This document shows, piece after piece, positions 1 through 11,251 of a DNA stretch of 20,181 nucleotides. The notes beneath the pieces are model-generated. The model was not told the origin of the DNA, did not search any database, and saw nothing but the letters and a program-made list of their open reading frames with translations. Position 1 is the first letter of the stretch. Each line of letters opens with the position of its first letter. The stretch comes from Apostichopus parvimensis (lineage: Eukaryota; Echinodermata; Holothuroidea; Aspidochirotida; Stichopodidae). The DNA is taken from positions 5,074 through 25,254 of the forward strand of contig KN888573.1 of the NCBI GenBank assembly GCA_000934455.1, written 5' to 3'. Position numbers and translations under genes: made by a program.

Positions 1-560
1 AGTAATATGTCAGAACAAAGTGGTTTGGGAATGTTGTCAAGTCAACCAGTGTCCCCAGTGGTATATAATGTAACTGTTCTCATGATTTGTTTTGCAATTT
101 CTAAATGCCAAAAGTGTTTCCCTTCCATATTTAGCATTACTACTGACGTAAAAGTTGATCTGAAATAGCGAGAATTCTGTCAAGCTAACTCTGAAGGTAT
201 TCATTACCTTAGAGAGGAGCTGTTTGATCAAATTCCTGGTTCCATGTTTAATACCTCTTATGCCCGTATTCACATGTGCAGGCAGCACTGTAACCGGAGA
301 ATATTTTTAGCAGCAACTTTTGTTGCTTTCGGAGTTGGAAAGAAACAGCTAGTGCTGGCGACTCATGGCAATTGAGGGGACGTATTTCTTTCTTTTTTTC
401 GGTAAAGTTGGTGAAAAGTAATAAAAGGCAATCATAGCCGAAAGCATTTACATGGGGCCAAATTTTATTTGTGAAGGAGATCACTTTGTATACATATGGC
501 TGAAAATGGAATTGACAAACGTGCAAAATGTTACATATCGGATGATAAATAACCTTTAGA
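1..560. other. Presumed PACS intron, no gene seen
   Basis: AT-rich sequence with no splice-bounded, protein-like exon that I recognise. Two short minus-strand open frames (83 and 92 codons) have no familiar motif and fit chance. By position it belongs to the intron upstream of the PACS exon at 3205, assuming the preceding exon lies outside the window. Confidence 0.5.
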
Positions 561-1095
561 ATACAAAATGTACTTGCTAAACATGTAGGTGGTAGAAGAA
601 GGAGGAGGCAATATACAATATAAGTAGTTGATCCCGGGGGCGGTGGGGGTTGGTTAGGGGATCTTAAAGGTCAATAAAAATGTACATGCTAAACATGTAG
701 GTGGCAGCAGGAGGAGGTAATATACAATATAAGTAGTTGATCCGGGGGGGGGGGGGGGTTGGTTAGGGGATCTTAAAGGTCAATACAAATGCACATGCTA
801 AACATGTAGGTGGTAGAAGAAGGAGGCAAGAGACAATAGGTAGTTGATCCTGGGGATGGGGGGGGTGGTTAGGGGATCTTAAAGGTCAATACATAATGCA
901 CATGCTAAACATGGAGGTGGTAGAAGGAAGAGGCAATATACAATAAGTAGTTGATCCTGGGGGTGTTGGAGTTTTGGGGATCTGAAAGGTCAATACAGAT
1001 GCACATGCTAAACATGTAGGTGGTAGAAGGAGGAGGCAATAAACAATACGTAGTTGATCCCGGGAGTTGGGGGCGGTTGGGAGGTCTGAAAGGTT
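561..1095. repeat. G-rich minisatellite, five ~103-112 bp units
   Basis: Five diverged head-to-tail copies are anchored by ACATGTAGGTGG at 581, 693, 802, 909 (ACATGGAGG) and 1012, so unit length falls 112, 109, 107, 103 along the array. Each unit has the order: GCTAAACATGTAGGTGG, a GAAGGAGGAGG purine stretch, CAATATACAATA, TAGTTGATCC, a variable G-rich run, then GGGGATCTTAAAGGTCAAT. The G-run is the most variable part; in unit 2 it is 15 uninterrupted Gs at 744-758. The last unit degrades after about 1095. Mismatches between units make this an old array rather than a recent expansion. Confidence 0.93.
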
Positions 1096-1142
1096 ACCAT
1101 GTCATTCTAGACATTGCAGAGTGATTGTGCTTTAGTTGTGAT

Positions 1143-1182
1143 GAGACAGGTAAGTGATTCAATTGTGAATATCCAGACCAGA
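1143..1182 (+). repeat. Partial copy of a dispersed repeat
   Basis: GAGACAGGTAAGT followed by an AT-rich stretch ending ATCCAGACCA aligns with the 3' part of the repeat copies at 1347-1390 and 8017-8062. Only this 40-bp part aligns by eye. It lies 204 bp upstream of the matching position in the copy at 1249-1398. Confidence 0.5.
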
Positions 1183-1248
1183 TTATATGTATCCTCAAAG
1201 TATCACATACTGTAAGTGCTTGAAAGATTAATTGCTAAGATCTATAAG

Positions 1249-1398
1249 GAAGTGGGCAGTGACATGTATAGGGTCATCAGGGTACAGTGTGCAAGAATGT
1301 TACCAGCTGTGACAAGCTATGTATAGATCGGAATGCACATGTATAGGAGACTGGTAAGTAACGTCACACATAAATAAACCACATCAGTCAGTTTTGGG
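1249..1398 (+). repeat. Dispersed repeat, copy A
   Basis: About 150 bp aligns colinearly with 7919-8070. The best blocks are GTGCAAGAATGTTA (1289), TGTATAGGAGAC (1340), GGTAAGTA, and the closing ATCAGTCAGTTTTGGG against ATCAGTCAATTTGGGG. Divergence is large, perhaps 25-35% by eye. No terminal inverted repeat, poly(A) tail or target duplication is visible, so the class is unknown. The internal AGACTGGTAAGTAA resembles a splice donor, but nothing suggests it is used. Confidence 0.75.
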
Positions 1399-1403
1399 AT
1401 ATT

Positions 1404-1437
1404 GGAGGTGTGGCGGGGAGGGGGGAGGGGTGGGGGA
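1404..1437 (+). repeat. G-rich tract with quadruplex potential
   Basis: A purine-rich run with several clusters of three or more Gs separated by single A or T residues. It satisfies the simple G-quadruplex pattern on the + strand. It lies immediately after the dispersed repeat copy. Confidence 0.7.
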
Positions 1438-1953
1438 AGTCATCTAATCCGTTGTCTATTTATATGCCAGTGATTATCGCTGTACTGATTAAAGCCTTCT
1501 GCATACCACTATGACATGTAGAAATTCTCTCTTTCAGCTATTTATAGCTTGCAGCTATTTTTGAAAGCAAAGATGTTTCTGCTCAGGTGTCTTTGGACCT
1601 TAATGAGTGTTGTCTAAGAAGCAAAAATAGTTTGCACTGTTTGTTATGGAGGATTGTTGCTATTAACTACAAATTGACCAATTATCCTCAAGATCTGTGA
1701 GCGACTCGGAAGGAAATGTCAGTTAGTGATGGAATCGCAAAATCTGTTGCACTAGAAGCTTAGCTGCAACCTCTTTGCGAAACGCCAGGAATCGGGATTG
1801 GATTTAATCAATATAATCTGTTGGACATGGGTTATGAGTCTAAATTACCAATGATTGAAAGCTATATTGCAATGTCAGAGGAATTTATGACTGTCCATAA
1901 TCAATGGAGGTATAGCTCTCTGTCATTATTCTAAAAAATACTATACCTTATAA

Positions 1954-1974
1954 ACAGACAGACAGACAGACAAA
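1954..1974 (+). repeat. (CAGA)n microsatellite
   Basis: About five tandem CAGA units, the last one altered to CAAA. Confidence 0.9.
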
Positions 1975-2659
1975 CATCCTCTTTATCTTCCGAGAGGTAC
2001 ACCCAACTCACTTATGCAATGTTTTGCACAGAGGGTTTGGAATTAATTTCACTCTGTTTCATTGATTACCTGTCTGCTCACAACTTCAGCACTATTTTTA
2101 TCAATTCCCATTGAAAAGGTTATTTGGTGTTTGAATAGTCTTATTGTACCAATTAAAAGGAATTAAAGATAAACCATAACACCTGCCCTGATTCATGAGC
2201 AGTGATATAGTTGCCTTAAAGTCGCCGTAGGCTGAGTTTTGATGCTTCTTTTCGATAGTTGTCAGACTTTCTCACAATTTTAAACTTCAGCTATGATTCA
2301 AAATAAATAAAACAAACTGACTTCTTGCATATTGTTATATACTGTATGTCAGAGTATAATTTAGTGTTCAAACTTTCTGTAGCACCTTTGAAGGGTCTAA
2401 ATTTTGTCTTGAGCATATAACATATTTAGGCCTCTGTCTACATCTTTGCACAATGAATATGCATTCTACTCAATTTGCATACCATTGTCTGACAATATTC
2501 AACATCTAATAAATTCTAAAAAATATTTATTGGACATGTATGAGCAGAGGCTTACCAAGACAAGCACAGTTTGAACCATCAACAAAGTTTGAACAGACCT
2601 TTTGTTATTTATTTATTTCATAATCAAGTGTAACGTGGTCGTTCTTCATTCTTTAACCC

Positions 2660-2680
2660 TTTGTTTGTTTGTTTATTTGT
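2660..2680 (+). repeat. (TTTG)n microsatellite
   Basis: About five TTTG units, one of them changed to TTTA. Confidence 0.85.
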
Positions 2681-3179
2681 TAGCTTGTTCAGAATGGTTG
2701 TTATGCGTGTATGGTTGTTTACCGTATGTTTGTTCGTTAATTTCTTCACAACGGCGGTGAAACGAAATAATGTTTGATTTGTCCTGGTCCCTTATCTACT
2801 GTCTTATCAAGTATCAACCTACATTTATCTCAATCATAAAATTTGAAACATGGGAGGTATTCCATTGCTATTAATGTTACCATTTTAATTGGAAAAAATT
2901 AGGAGATCCTTGAGAACGATACTGTTTCTGAATTGTCCTGTTTCATTTCCAGAAGATTGATTGATTGTCAATAAGGTAAAGGAGTAATTGATACAGCATT
3001 TCATATAGCAGAATGCCATTCAAGAAGGTAAGAATTTGCTTGGGTAAATATGCAAAAATGTGTAGCAGAATTTATACACAGTTCCTTCACATTATGATCA
3101 ACAAACTGTAAAAATTTCAAGAGCTACAGTAGTCGATATCATATATTTCCTTTTTCATACATCTCATTAACGGCTTGTT

Positions 3180-3204
3180 TTCTCTTTCATTCTGTTTCCC
3201 AAAG
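3180..3204 (+). promoter_or_regulatory. Splice acceptor of the PACS exon
   Basis: A pyrimidine-rich run (TTCTCTTTCATTCTGTTTCCC) leads to AAAG at 3201-3204. Translation matching PACS starts at the next base with TAT (Tyr). Conservation from that codon onward fixes the acceptor at 3204. Confidence 0.88.
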
Positions 3205-3330
3205 TATCCTCACTTCCTGAAAGGAGACAACAACAATTTGCGAATTATGCTGCAGAGGCGAAAGCGATACAAGAACAGGACGATTCTAGGCTTCAAGACA
3301 TTAGCAGTCGGTCAGATTAAAATGTCCGAG
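3205..3330 (+). CDS. PACS: PACS protein, internal exon (furin-binding region)
   Basis: This 126-bp exon encodes 42 residues beginning YPHFLKG and ending IKMSE. The core at residues 16-29, [14 protein letters not shown], followed by FKTLAVG, is what I recall as the strongly conserved part of the PACS1/PACS2 furin-binding region. PACS proteins are cytosolic adaptors that bind acidic-cluster motifs in membrane cargo such as furin and link them to AP-1/AP-3 coats for endosome-to-TGN sorting; vertebrate PACS2 also acts at ER-mitochondria contacts. Both exon ends are phase 0, flanked by a pyrimidine-rich acceptor and GAG|GTAAGA donor. Differences from my memory of vertebrate sequences are conservative or near the 3' end (LINMAE becomes QIKMSE). 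The upstream open frame from 3175 is intron read-through. Invertebrates generally carry one PACS gene, so 1 versus 2 cannot be assigned. Confidence 0.95.
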
Positions 3331-3338
3331 GTAAGATG
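3331..3338 (+). promoter_or_regulatory. Splice donor of the PACS exon
   Basis: GTAAGATG directly follows the codon GAG, close to the consensus MAG|GTAAGT. Loss of PACS similarity after this point supports it as the real exon end. Confidence 0.9.
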
Positions 3339-6300
3339 CTCAGGTCAAATAGAGTTTAAATATTAAAGTATGGCGGTAATGTTCACAAGAACAGATCATT
3401 TTTAGAAAGAATTCTCCCGGCCTGCTGAGATGGATAAATGATATAAACAAAACCAACAAATCAAATTGAGAGATTTGTGTGCTTCTTTAATGTAATTACT
3501 AAAAAATATCAGAAAACACGAACCCATACATCAGACGATCCTATACAATGCTCTGGATTTTTTTTTTATTAATTTTATTTATGGAATGCCTCTCGAGGCA
3601 TTCTGCTCGTGGTTGCATCAAGAGTCCTATCATCATAATTTCATGGAAGGGCAACCAAGGGCACACTTCACGTGGGTTTTTGAGGGAGAGTGACGGACGA
3701 GTGACGTTTGTGAGCTTCGTATCCCATCCAAAACATTTTACGCTACGGCTTTCATGTGCAAAACGAAACTTAGGATAGAGCCATATATTTTGTTTTGAGG
3801 ATGATTCTATGGGATGCCAGTCATAATAAGCAACTTGAACTTTACTCCAGGAGTGAAGTCATAGATCTCAGAAACGTTGACTGTGAAATGTGATTAATTA
3901 GAGCTCGTTGTCAGGAGAACGCCGCCTCCGTTTGTTGACGGCTGAGCAATCGTCACCGAGCTGGAACGTTGAGGCACTCGTCTATGTGTAACAAGGAAAC
4001 AGTAACTCTATATAGCATCCTTTTTTTCTGAGCTTGTTTTATTTCCCACAGTGAATGTGCAGAGAGACAAATTTTCCCCTTTTACCAGATGCCTTTAGTG
4101 CTGTTTTGTGATCATACACGACAGTGTGGATTACGCTGTTTTAACTCTCCAAGGCACTCGGCATGGGTTAGGCTGAAAAATTAACTCACTGTGCATGTTG
4201 GCGAAGCGAGCTTAGCTTTAGGGGAGGGGGAAGATAAGGGGTTTAACCCTTAGTGTTGGGGAAGGTGGAAGCCTAGTTAACTCTGATCGGAAAGATAAAC
4301 GTATAAACGTGCCGCTATGAGATGTAGAGAAGAGGTCATGTTTGATTCATGATGTTTCCCCATTATTAGGAAGCATATCATCTATATGGGAGAAGGAAAA
4401 AACCCAATGATTTATTTAAGAAATTTGTAAGTTTTATAACCAATAATGTTGTGGATTATTCAAAAAGCATTGATCATGCCATGGGAGACTCAAAGCCTGT
4501 ATAAAGTCAGATCAGGAGGCCTTCATCGTCACGCATTACGTTACATGTAACTACTTCCGTATGATGACATGATTCTGGGCACGTGCATGGTTCAATCTGC
4601 AGGTGAAGTCTTCTACAAACACAAAACATCCATCTAACTGTATTTGTACATATACTGTTGCACCTACGTGGGTAAATATCTACTGCAAAAAAGGCCTGTG
4701 TAAAGTATTCGTTTAGAGGAAAATATCTGCAAGAAATAAAAAAGAAATGATTTTTCCCTTTAGTTTCTCAATTTGGTGAGTGCATGCCTAAGTTGCACAA
4801 GTTCAAATCTTAATGTCTTTATAGAAGTAGGCACTAGGCTGTGATATGGGTCAATAGTAGATTCAAATTTAATGTTTCCATTTCATATAAATAATGATTT
4901 GGGAAACAAGTGAAAGGGGAATGTTTGAAGTTATTTTCTCATCACTTTTATACAGTGCCAAAGATGTGTTTACTTTCATTGTTATATATATGGTAACTTG
5001 CCATGCTCATGAAAATTGGCTTAGAAGTTTTGAGGAAAAGCTGACAGTGTTTCAAAGAGGAAAGACAATCGTTAGGCCGCATTAAACAGGGAAGTTCAAC
5101 GTTCAGTTAATATGTTCAATTAACTTGGCTTGCTTGACACAAAAGATCAAAGATCGTCTGTTTAAAATCTTCACTGGCAAGGAAATAATTATGTGACATA
5201 TGTGATCAAAGGAAGTGTGTATACTTATGAAATTGTGATTGTGTATTGAATGGGTAACATGGCATGGAAAAAAGCACTTCCTATTCTAATAATAAATAGG
5301 TGTGAGGTAACAATCTGTATTACAAAAAATCCTCATCAAATATGAAACACTGCTTCTACCTGATTAACTCTTCAAATGCAAAGTTACAATGGGAAGGTAG
5401 TCATGTGCACTGGTTAACACCTGTCAGCTAACCTGTCAGCAAACTCGTCGTACTGGTATTTGGATCCGTCTTATTGAGCTACAAGAACCCTATTCTTTTC
5501 TGCAAAGTTCAGTGGTCATTTGGGAACAACAGGGGTCAAGGTCTGAAAACCATTTAAAACATGATAACTCCAAAATTAAAGCTACAATTAATCTACAAAT
5601 TCTCCAATGCTGTGATTTTCCTTTGGTAAACATAGGTTGGTCCTGTTCAGTTAAGTTTCGTAAAGGGGCCATGTAGGTCTTCAACGAAACATACAGTCAT
5701 CCAGGAAATATAATTGGCTTCAACCAGTTGATAGAGTTGCTTTAACACACTTGCAGGCCCTCATCAGGTTTCACCCTCTTGAGCTTCAGAGGGTCAACAG
5801 TTTATATCAAATGGTGGAAGAAGTGGCCATTTTTTTCTATGATTTATACTAGAACACTTTTGCTTTGGCAGTAACTTGTGAAAATATTTCACAGTGTATA
5901 AACAATGTCATGTAGAGCTCTCATTCATCAATAACAATTGCTATAAAAGGGATGGTTGTGAGGTGGCAGAGCTGATATTTGCTAACTCAAAATTGGTAAC
6001 AGAAAACGTCCCTTTATTCATACATTGATGTGTCTATATTTCACATAGGAAGACTGTTCTTTCTGGATTTTGAAACATTTTGGAATTACAATTCCATACT
6101 GTAAAATCCTTGAACAGTGGATTAAATGATTGATTCCCACATGGGAGTGCTACAAATGGTGGCAGAGACCTGCCGAAAATCTTCTTCTGGTTCTCACTTT
6201 ATATTTGGACAAATTTAACCGACTTGCTCTACATTATTCAGATACAGTAGTTACTTGGAAATTTTTCAGCAAATTGTATGGCAAGGAATCACAAAGCCAA

Positions 6301-7640
6301 CTGACAGTCTTTCTGGCCTTGAATCTTTGCAACGTTTTCCAAAATTTTGATAGCCGATGCCTGACAGTGTCCAACTTGAAACAACAGCTCACTGTATTAC
6401 AAACTATAACTACAGTAACCTACCTCTATGGCTTGTGCAAATTATTGCAAACCTGCGACTGTGTTATTTATACCCTGGTTTGGTTTTGCAGCCTATATTT
6501 AAGTTTAGTGAGTGAGTGATAACCTATGGCGTGACATTTCCAATGAAAGAATCTAAGAAAACCAATTTAATTACCACTTGATTACAGCTTCTACCTTAAA
6601 TGTCACCTGTGTCGCTGCGCGGGGAAAATCAAATTAAAAGGCTTTCCTTCTGATTCGCAGATTTCTTTTCTTGCTGTTTTTGTTTTGGACGGCAATGTGG
6701 TCGCCTGCATATAAGTCTATGAAACTCTAAAGGGAGTTGTAAAGTGGAAAAAGTCAGGTCAATATTTTCATTAGAAGTAGATTGTTTGAAAGTCTATGTA
6801 TTGATCTAGAGAAGTACATCATTTGTAATATTCTTCCTTATCAGATTTGAGAAGTACCAACAAAAGCGAATCAAAACCAAATTGGCTTTTGTATATTTTT
6901 AAGTACAGTACGCACACTATAATGAAAACTTATAAATGCTTCTTATACGTTATATGCACTAATAATGTATATATGCAAACGTCGTCTCTTACAAAAAATT
7001 TGCTATTGACTGTAATCAGATTGTCTTGCAAGAGTTTTAAGGTTCTAATTTTGAGTTTTGAATGGTAGTTTGAAAGATATGCAAATCCGTAAATGTTTGT
7101 GTTGTGTAATATAAAGTAATTTGTCTTTATGACTGCAGTGTATAACTGCTAATGAGACCCCATGGCCACCCACTGTACACTCCCCCGCACCAACACATCC
7201 TCTGCGGACACAAGGAAATACTCACAAACTTGAAATATTTCCTTCAGATTTTTCTTGCCACAAGTAAACACACTTGGTAATCTTTTATGAACAATAATTT
7301 TTAACTGCATGCACGATAAGATGTAACATAAGACCAGTTTAAGAGTTTGTAATCTTTCACAAGACAAGATTATTTGCAGCTATCAGAATAAAACCCCGGA
7401 GGCACAGAAGAGAAGATTTAGCGACGACGGGGAAAAAAAATAAAGGAAGAAAATGTTTCATTCGGTGGTTAGTTCTGTCATGTAATGATTTAGGTTCTGC
7501 CGTCCTAGGAAGTAAAAACTCCTGCTTCCTCAATTTCTTATTTATTTCCATTTACGTAGATGATGCCTTTTCAAATTTTTATATTTTTTTATTAAAGGTC
7601 ACGTTTTGTTGCATGTTGTGTATTTATAAGAGAAATAATG
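3339..7640 (+). other. PACS intron, no further exon seen
   Basis: AT-rich non-coding sequence. I looked for the next PACS segment (VMQHP-like) and did not find it. Open frames at 3548-3778, 4894-5085, 6130-6519 and 6847-7068 have no recognised motif, no paired splice sites in phase, and low-complexity composition, so they are treated as chance. Confidence 0.6.
3584..3603. repeat. Short perfect hairpin
   Basis: GAATGCCTC and GAGGCATTC form a 9-bp inverted repeat around a 2-base centre, downstream of a T/A-rich tract. It has the form of a terminator or cruciform, but in an intron no role can be assigned. Confidence 0.7.
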
Positions 7641-7690
7641 AAGAAAGAGACAGAGAGAGAGCGAAAGAGAGAGAGTAAGAGAGGAAGAGG
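7641..7690 (+). repeat. (GA)n purine tract
   Basis: Imperfect GA repeat of about 50 bp interrupted by C, AA and T. All-purine character makes it a simple-sequence tract. Confidence 0.9.
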
Positions 7691-7918
7691 CTTAGAGTAA
7701 GGTTGTTGCAATTTGTATCTGGTCTTTACAAAAAAAAACACAAAGAAGTAGATGGATAAAGCTATTGTGAATGATATGTGTCAAAAGAGACCTTTTAGGA
7801 AAAAGATGACTTGGATTCAAGGAATTGTTACCAATGCTAAATTGTGAGATTGGAATTAATGAAAAGATTTGGTAAATTCCAGTGTTGTGAGGCTTCTGAA
7901 TGGTACATGTCCGTAATT

Positions 7919-8070
7919 GGAAGAAAGCGGTGACCTTAGAGAAATGTCATTGCAGGCGCGGTGCAAGAATGTTATCAATTCTTAGGCCAGGGTAAATCAG
8001 AGTGCATATATGTATAGGAGACAGGTAAGTATTGTCATTCGTAAATGTATCCAAATCAGTCAATTTGGGG
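7919..8070 (+). repeat. Dispersed repeat, copy B
   Basis: Matches 1249-1398 in the same orientation: GTGCAAGAATGTTA at 7962, TGTATAGGAGACAGGTAAGTA at about 8011, and ATCAGTCAATTTGGGG at the end. The flanks do not align, which marks these as ends of a repeat unit rather than of a large duplication. Class unknown. Confidence 0.75.
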
Positions 8071-9054
8071 GTTAAGCTTGCTGATTCTGCATAAAAAAAA
8101 TTGGGCAGTAAGTCCATTTGAAACTAAAAATTGTAACTTAAAGTAAAAAAAGAGGGAACCCAGCAATCACCCATACGCTGCTTAAAGTTACATTTTGTCT
8201 TAAATTTTTCATAAGCCATGTATGACAGTTACTGTGTAATTTAAGTCTTTTTTCCACGTACGGAAGATTGTCCACATTCTCCTTTGGGATCTACCATCGT
8301 GAAGGCAACCAACATAGCCAAGTTCTCTATATATATCCACTTGTTTAACATGTAAATCCCACAACTTAAACCAGTATTAGTTTTGTGAAAATGATCTGAT
8401 TAGAAAAAAAAAACCTTTATTCTTGTGTAGCATATATTGTTTAACATCATTCGTTTAGGTATATATGTTTGATAGTAATCGACAGGTGAAATTGACACAT
8501 TGACTGACTGTATATGCTGGGAATACTGATAAAAAAAAACCGATAAAAAAATGTTTATCACAGAAAACAAAGCCTACACTGTACTGTATGTACATTTACT
8601 GTCTGTCTATAGCAGTATAGCATCTGGTTGCTTTAAGATATATATGTCATATTCACGGATATATACAACAAGTATGTTAGCTGTTCTACCTAGGATCATC
8701 ACACAGTATTTCTTCTATCCGTTAAGAGGTGTATTCAGAAACTACTGACTGGATGACAAATAGTTTTACCTGGCACCTGCTATAATATGCAAATTCTGTA
8801 CTTATTCAAGTAAGTACTTTATGTTTGGTAAGCCATAATTAAGGCTGACATGTGAGCATTTAATTTCTATATGCAAATATTTTATCAGGCTAAAAAGAAA
8901 CTGAAATTTCTCCATGGTGAGCATCTGTGCAAATGAACTATGTTTATATTGCTAAAGACTTTTGTGTATACTGAGACGGGTTTAATTACGTCAACCTGCT
9001 GCTTTTAATTATGTTGTCTTGCTTAGATTAAAATGTATATTATTTACTTACATC

Positions 9055-9077
9055 CAACCACAGTTGTTGTGTGGTTG
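9055..9077. repeat. Short perfect hairpin
   Basis: CAACCACA and TGTGGTTG pair over 8 bp around the loop GTTGTTG. No coding or transposon context; function unknown. Confidence 0.6.
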
Positions 9078-9707
9078 CCATATATACAGGATATTCAACT
9101 AATTAATTTGTAAGAAGAAGAAAAAAGCACATTAAACCAGGTGATATTATAAATAAGAGATGAAACAGGTGTGTCCATTGGCTATTACATAGGAGAATGG
9201 AATCAGTAACATTTAGAAACAGATATCTTTTGCCTATTCTCTCTCTTTCTGACTTTCAGTGCAGACATTAAGTCAAATGGAATCATTTTATTATAAAACC
9301 AAATGCTTTTATGATTATGGTACGATAAAGTAGTTAGTCATTATGCTTACCGGGTTTTCCTTTCAGTTCATTTTTAGTGATGAAAGACTCTGCTTTTCAA
9401 AGGTATAAAATCTCTCTAGTTTCTCAAGTTTTACATAATATAGGTAAAACCTTCATGTGTTAAGTCAACCTTGCATCCATTCAGTGTCACCTGGAAGATG
9501 AAAGGGGAAATACATGCAGTGTTGTCATCTAAACTCACTTTAACAGGAAGGTTAGAAAGTGCTCAGAGAAAAGTAAGCCAAAGAAATGAAATTTTTAGGA
9601 TTTGAGATAAAGCAAACACAGTTGGCATTTTCCTTAAACTAATCTCTGCTAATAACATGGGTGGTTCAATACATTTGTTCGATACGTTTTTGCTTTATGT
9701 ATGAAAC

Positions 9708-9725
9708 TTTTTTTTTTTTTTTTTT
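9708..9725 (+). repeat. Poly(T) tract
   Basis: Eighteen uninterrupted Ts. It could be the tail of a minus-strand retro-insertion, but no flanking target duplication was found. Confidence 0.9.
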
Positions 9726-10883
9726 AAACACTCCTTGATATTTATTTCTGCTATCGCAAGGTATATGGCATGTTAAAAGTGAGTGATTTCTAAGGTTAAG
9801 CAGTAAAATATCAAGTCCCAAGATGAATGGGATTCTATGTACAGCACTCGCTAAAAAGTAAAACTGCTGTAGCTAAATCGTTTTGACAGCAGGCTTCAAT
9901 TGTGAGATTTAGTTTCATAGTTTGTCTAATGTCTAAATATTAAAGCCTTTCAACCTTTCCAGTGAGAATTTTTCCGATTACTGTAGACGAAGTGTTTATA
10001 AATTAATATTTACTTAAATTTTAGTATCAACAGAGTTCTGATGAAGTCGCATAGCTACATGCAGTTAGTGTCACTCAAGGGAATCATTTTTTGTCCTTGA
10101 AAGTGTTCATTTCGGCTAGATCGAGTTTCAGCGCCATTTTCTATTTCCTGACCAATTTTACTCCGAGCACTCTTCCAAGACATTTCGCCGTTTTTCATTG
10201 TGTCTCAATTTATGTCGTTTTATTGTACATTTAGGCTAATTGCAAAGATGCATGCCAACATTTTTATGTCACTGTCGTGTAATTCTTTGTCAAATGAAAC
10301 AGGGCGAACATTTCATGTTTGTGCCCAGTTTCTGGAGCAACCTGAAATTTGTCTCTTAGGTCTGCTGTATAAACAAGATTGTGTTGTTCCAGTCAACCAA
10401 ATTAGATATCTGTACAACATCCAGACAGCTGGGAGATCTCTAATTTGTAGACTAAATAGATTTGGCATGAAATATCTCTACAGGTTTACTCTACACTGTG
10501 CCACTGTTACAGTATTTACGAAAGGGCATGTCTCTGCAAAGCCTCAAGGTAGAACTGTTCATATGTATGCCTTAGAGAAATAAATTAAACTACAGAAATG
10601 CAGCCTTTTGATTCTTGTCCAAATTTTCGATAGGTCCTGAATTATGGCAACTTCATTATTGTTGGAATCTGTCACAAAAGTGTGACTGTGATGTTAAATG
10701 TCACCGAAACTGATCAAGCCAGCCTTTTCATAAATTTGGAGGCCTTTTTGTTACTATTATTCAAAGACACATAGAACTAATTGATGATCTATTTAGCATC
10801 ACATTTTAGTATAACAATTGCATTGTTTGAAGCCGGGAAGTTTGAAGGAGACAGAAACTCAACCGTACGTCATTGGTCTACGG

Positions 10884-11251
10884 CAGGGGTGGGCAACCTT
10901 TTTGAATGAATGGGCCAGATTTAAGGAGTGAAAAATTGACTGGGCCGCACCTAACCAAGGACCTGCTGTTGATTTCAAAAATTTTATTCCGAGGACTTTC
11001 AAGCAATTGGTGTGTGTACTTAATCTGTATTTACAAAAACATATTGTCAATACAGTACAGTTGATAATTAATGGGGAAAATAGGCCTACCTGAAAGCATT
11101 TTTAGTGCCGATAAATTCTAAGCAGCTAGCTTGTTTTTTGTGATGATGTAAGATAGATTGATTTTTTCTTCTTCTTGAGACATCTCACAGGCCGCCAAAA
11201 AATCACTGGCGGGCCGCATGTGGCCCACGGGCCGTACTTTGCCCACCCCTG
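10884..11251. mobile_element. Non-autonomous hAT transposon (MITE), 368 bp
   Basis: The ends are perfect 13-bp inverted repeats: CAGGGGTGGGCAA at 10884-10896 and TTGCCCACCCCTG at 11239-11251. They are flanked by an exact 8-bp direct duplication, GTCTACGG, at 10876-10883 and 11252-11259. CAGGGG-type termini and an 8-bp target duplication resembling nTCTAGAn are diagnostic of the hAT superfamily. GGGCCGCA-rich subterminal sequence is present on both sides (TGGGCCGCACC near 10940; CGGGCCGCATGTGGCC near 11213). There is no transposase frame inside; the 63-codon minus-strand frame at 10859-11050 crosses the element edge and is meaningless. Movement would need a transposase supplied by an autonomous hAT elsewhere. 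Intact termini and identical duplications suggest a fairly recent insertion. Confidence 0.96.

Larger units (their letters stand above)
1399..3204 (+). other. PACS intron, upstream part
   Basis: Non-coding AT-rich sequence leading to the exon at 3205. No other PACS exon (FATWE-type N-terminal segment or the segment ending LQ) was recognised here. It holds two short microsatellites and a candidate mini-exon at 3013-3027 described under findings. Confidence 0.6.
8071..10875 (+). other. PACS intron, no gene seen
   Basis: AT-rich non-coding sequence. An acceptor-like site at about 9260 (TTTCTGACTTTCAG) is not followed by a protein I recognise or a phased donor. The 127-codon open frame at 10200-10583 has no recognisable domain and is treated as chance. 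Confidence 0.55.

Noticed and set aside
1533..1595. Segment bounded by CTCTCTTTCAG and CTCAG|GTGTCT
   Set aside because: Only one frame is open, its translation resembles no PACS segment, and the donor is weak.
2941..2975. Acceptor/donor-like pair around a 23-bp segment (TTTCATTTCCAG ... AAG|GTAAAG)
   Set aside because: All three frames contain a stop, and it has no PACS similarity.
6130..6519. 129-codon open frame, longest uninterrupted ATG frame outside the pseudogene
   Set aside because: No recognisable domain, AT-rich chance-like composition, no splice or promoter context; a frame this long is not surprising in 20 kb on six frames.
9260..9365. Strong-looking acceptor TTTCTGACTTTCAG
   Set aside because: Downstream sequence has no convincing phased donor or family match.
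10200..10583. 127-codon open frame
   Set aside because: No motif or family resemblance; residue mix looks random and neighbours are non-coding.
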